Below are positions 61,901 through 64,000 of a DNA stretch of 64,000 nt, in pieces. Source of the stretch: Eutrigla gurnardus (Eukaryota; Chordata; Actinopteri; Perciformes; Triglidae). The translations under genes and the position numbers were made by a program. Positions within the stretch are counted from its first letter, which is position 1, and each line of letters opens with the position of its first letter. The DNA lies in NCBI GenBank assembly GCA_963514095.1, contig OY741279.1, positions 7,958,322 to 8,022,321 on the forward strand, written 5' to 3'. The notes under the pieces are model-generated. The model had not been told where the DNA came from. It saw only the letters and a program-made list of their open reading frames with translations, and made no database searches.

Positions 61901-63847
61901 TAAATTGACAACAACCACAATACTAAAGACTTTAGCATGTTGCACAATACTACTGGCTTATAAGCAATCCTCACTGTCTTCCAGTGTCATATTTCGACAC
62001 TAAAAACTTGTAATTTATGTAATTTAGGGAGTGGTGAACATTAAATTCATCCAAACTCTCCTACCCCAAATGTTTCATTCACAAAAAAAAGTGTTTTGAT
62101 TCCATGAAATCTAAAAGAAACCCTCATTTAAATAACATCTTCATAAAAATAGAAATCTATTTTTATGCAAGTGTCTGTATTATTTCCATCCCCCACTGTA
62201 GTTACAGTAATAGCTTCACCTCCAGTGTCACTGCCTCCACTGTCAGCCTTTGCTTACAGTTCCTCAGTCACGACTCGCCTTCCTCGGCCAACCTTTGGCC
62301 CACTCCTCGAAAACAGCATGGAAAGTGATGCAATCAGAGCAGTGGAGGGAAACGCAGGCCGACAGCCACGCTTCAAGGTCTGCACTTCCAAAACCCCAAC
62401 GCCCATTATTCTGGTGGTGTTTTCCGATCACGAAGATCCCTCGGTCACACTGATGCGTCGGGTTCAATTACGGCCAATAACTCTCCCGCTACGGATACAG
62501 TAATTATGTGGGAGGAAATAGAGGAAGGGGAGTTTGCCTGCAGGCTGGAGTGTAGTAAAAAGGACAATGAGCCATCACGTTGGATATGTATCCTAACCTC
62601 TGTGATCCTGCTGTGGCGACCGAAGACAACGCTTTCCTCTTGAGTGGGTAAAACCTCACGATAAGAGATCCTGACTGACTCTTCGAGGTCACTGCAGCAC
62701 AGAACTCTCACCGCGGATATGTGCATTATGAATTACATTAGAAACGCTCAATCCACCACGCGCTGATACAGAAAACCCCAATGCAAATTCAGATTGCATA
62801 GTTGTGTTTTCTCCTGTCACAAGGAGAGAATTATTATTATTATTATTAATATTATTTTTATTATTATTATTGTTTGTCAGGCTTTAGAGAGTTAAAAATG
62901 CAATTGATTTACCCTTTAATTATGATTTAATTAAGGTATTTTGCAATAGGATTTTGATGGAAACAATAATAAAAATGGATTGTAACATATTAGGGTCTGG
63001 GGAAGGTTTTTTTCTTTTGTTTTTTTTGGGCTGCCGGTAGGATTCGAACCCGAGGCCGCTGCAGTGAGGACTTGAGGATAAAATAACATTGTGTTTTATA
63101 TTCATCTATAGTAATGGGATAGTCCATTTTTTGAATCTTGAGGGAAAACAAATGGATAAGTAGTTATAAAAAGTGGCATTTTTATCAATCAATCAATCAA
63201 TCATTTATTTGTCATTGTCATAAATAACAATGAAATTCCGTTGGAGCATACAACCTTACATAGTGAAAAGTGCATAGTGCAAAAAATGGAACATATAGGT
63301 TTATGGGTTCCAATAAACATATTTTAAGAGGTAAAATAATGTGATAATCATCACCTTACATGCATATAATCCATTAAACTATCTTAATATGTTACAATCC
63401 TTTGATGTGTAAACTCCTTAATTTGCACAAATTGAAAAATAATGATGCTTTTTCAATTACAAGGAATACATGGAATGTTTTCTGTAAAAACACATTCTTT
63501 GTGCCACTTGAATGTCCTACATTTCAGACCGAACCAAACGTGAGCTCCTAGACTAAACCATATTATTCCTTCTCATGTTGTGGAATAAATCAGCCCTGCA
63601 CGTCTGGCTGCTTGGTAACCGACGTTGCTCTCCATCTTTTGTTTCAGCGCTGCTCTACGCCACCATCTTTGGAAATGTCACCACCATCTTCCAGCAGATG
63701 TACACCAACACAAACCGCTACCACGAGATGCTCAACAACGTGCGCGACTTCCTGAAGCTTTATCAGGTTCCCAAAGGTCTGAGTGAGAGGGTCATGGACT
63801 TCATCGTCTCCACCTGGGCCATGTCTAAGGGCATTGACACAGATAAG
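55936..63847 (+). CDS. kcnh5: Voltage-gated potassium channel EAG2 (Kv10.2), 5' part
   Basis: Exons 55936-56008, 57416-57539, 57899-58005, 58090-58221, 58463-58578, 58738-59130, 59588-60017 and 63648-63847 join in frame to 525 codons. The rest, including the cyclic-nucleotide-binding-homology domain, is beyond the window. The N-terminus [20 protein letters not shown] begins the eag/PAS domain (to about residue 140, ending FKQPIEEDDATKGWTKFARL). Exon 6 carries S1-S3, exon 7 S4 (VIRLLRLGRVARKLDHYLEY) and S5, and the pore filter TIGFGN is at about 434-439. Exon 8 starts with S6 (SLLYATIFGNVTTIFQQMY). LALSIGTPYRYNTS and TIGFGN separate it from KCNH1, which has MDIGTPYQFNGS and SVGFGN. The exon 8 donor GTATTA is weak but falls at DK/VLS, a boundary known in this family. 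A candidate cassette exon lies between exons 6 and 7. The channel is an outward rectifier of neurons. Confidence 0.95.
56009..57415. other. kcnh5 intron 1
   Basis: AT-rich, no supported exon and no recognised mobile element. Confidence 0.5.
59222..59314 (+). CDS. kcnh5: Candidate cassette exon of kcnh5, S3-S4 linker insert
   Basis: Between exons 6 and 7, both flanked in phase 0, lies a stretch preceded by TGTCTGTTTCTACAAAAG and followed by GTAAGG. The 93 bases read 31 codons without stop in the channel frame, starting DAVTSASQASHLRETS and ending RTEDSLLP. Insertion would lengthen the S3-S4 linker exactly between NE and GLSSLF. Human KCNH1 has a known alternative insert of 27 residues at the same point, but of different sequence. 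Splice sites and phase are seen; use in mRNA is inferred. Confidence 0.55.
61105..61330. repeat. AT-rich region with internal direct duplications
   Basis: CAAAGTTGATCTTATTTATT occurs at about 61117 and again at about 61195. TTTTAATTTATTTATCTCAG occurs at about 61161 and again at about 61293. The copies are direct and separated by about 80 and 130 bases, so the block grew by slippage or tandem duplication. Confidence 0.8.
61420..61510. mobile_element. End fragment of a dispersed DNA-transposon-like repeat
   Basis: GATCTCAATATTGACCAAAA followed by TAACCGTGATTATGATTTTT and CATAATCGAGCAGCCCC resembles the end of a non-autonomous DNA element that is abundant in fish. The assignment is recalled and only one end is visible. 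Confidence 0.35.
62831..62870. repeat. (TTA)n microsatellite
   Basis: About 13 imperfect TTA units in kcnh5 intron 7. Confidence 0.85.
63000..63065 (-). mobile_element. tRNA-like SINE fragment with B box
   Basis: On the minus strand GCGGCCTCGGGTTCGAATCC holds a perfect tRNA-type B box (GGTTCGAATCC), then TACCGGCAGCCC and an A-run. No A box or cloverleaf precedes it, so this is a truncated tRNA-derived SINE rather than a tRNA gene. Confidence 0.45.
63183..63300. mobile_element. LINE-type 3' end fragment
   Basis: (AATC)n followed by ATTTATTTGTCATTGTCATA and AACAATGAAATTCCGTTGGA matches a repeat tail often seen in fish genomes. No coding part is present. Confidence 0.4.
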
Positions 63848-64000
63848 GTATTAGTAGTAGTATTAGTAGGAGGAGGAGTTATATATATATACACTCTAAA
63901 AGGCTCAACAACATATTTTACTCATAATGTACCCGATATAATTAACGTGTTATTAGATGGAAATAAGTTTATTCTTCTAGAATGATCACAATGCACTGAT

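Larger units (their letters stand above)
60018..63647. other. kcnh5 intron 7, about 3.6 kb
   Basis: No exon is required between VGS and LLYATIF. The intron holds an AT-rich region with internal duplications (61105-61330), a TTATTA tract (62831-62870), repeat fragments (61420-61510, 63000-63065, 63183-63300) and a GC-balanced block at 62200-62720 without convincing coding content. Confidence 0.6.

Noticed and set aside
62165..62503. Open frame of 112 codons as an extra kcnh5 exon or a gene
   Set aside because: No matching splice phase, no family resemblance, and the channel reads continuously from exon 7 to exon 8 without it.
63000..63065. Possible tRNA gene on the minus strand
   Set aside because: Only the B box is present. 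There is no acceptor stem, anticodon arm or A box upstream, so it is a SINE fragment.
55936..63847. Assignment to KCNH1 (EAG1)
   Set aside because: TIGFGN and LALSIGTPYRYNTS are KCNH5 features; KCNH1 has SVGFGN and MDIGTPYQFNGS.

Overview
The window reads as nuclear DNA of a ray-finned (teleost) fish. All protein genes are split into short exons with GT-AG introns and encode vertebrate proteins. Introns are compact, CA/GT microsatellites are frequent, and several dispersed repeats have the look of common fish SINE and LINE tails. No bacterial, plasmid, phage or viral gene was recognised. Human orthologues of six of the seven protein genes are known on chromosome 14q23-q24; the exception is ACSS1 (chromosome 20). 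Layout from left to right: 1-3993 is non-coding flank. tmed10 (+, 5 exons, 3994-8059) and eif2b2 (+, 8 exons, 9940-12363) follow, both complete. Next come two tandem copies of the 7SL signal recognition particle RNA gene, both on the minus strand (12625-12923 and 14002-14300), each with an upstream CRE/ATF site, a TATA-like box and a T-run terminator. About 11.3 kb of non-coding DNA (14458-25794) follows, rich in homeodomain-type TAATTA motifs and simple repeats. It probably carries regulatory elements of vsx2 (+, 5 exons, 25795-30551), the retinal homeobox gene. Then acss1 (+, 14 exons, 32051-40549, mitochondrial acetyl-CoA synthetase) runs tail-to-tail against abcd4 (-, 19 exons, 47348-41116, lysosomal cobalamin transport). 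sgpp1 (-, 3 exons, 54464-50289, sphingosine-1-phosphate phosphatase) is head-to-head with kcnh5 (+, 8 constitutive exons from 55936 plus one candidate cassette exon). The right edge cuts kcnh5 before its cyclic-nucleotide-binding-homology region. The genes do not form one pathway. They are unrelated housekeeping genes (secretory cargo receptor, translation initiation factor, SRP RNA, acetate activation, vitamin B12 handling, sphingolipid turnover) and two neural genes (vsx2, kcnh5) kept together by conserved synteny. Every exon chain listed was read from the sequence and keeps its reading frame across all junctions. Gene names rest on recalled similarity to the human proteins, not on a search. 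The most notable items are the duplicated 7SL genes, an undocumented-looking in-frame 93-nt exon between S3 and S4 of kcnh5, the vsx2-acss1-abcd4 arrangement that mixes two human paralogous regions, an Asp-to-Glu change in the third phosphatase motif of sgpp1, and two perfect intronic hairpins.
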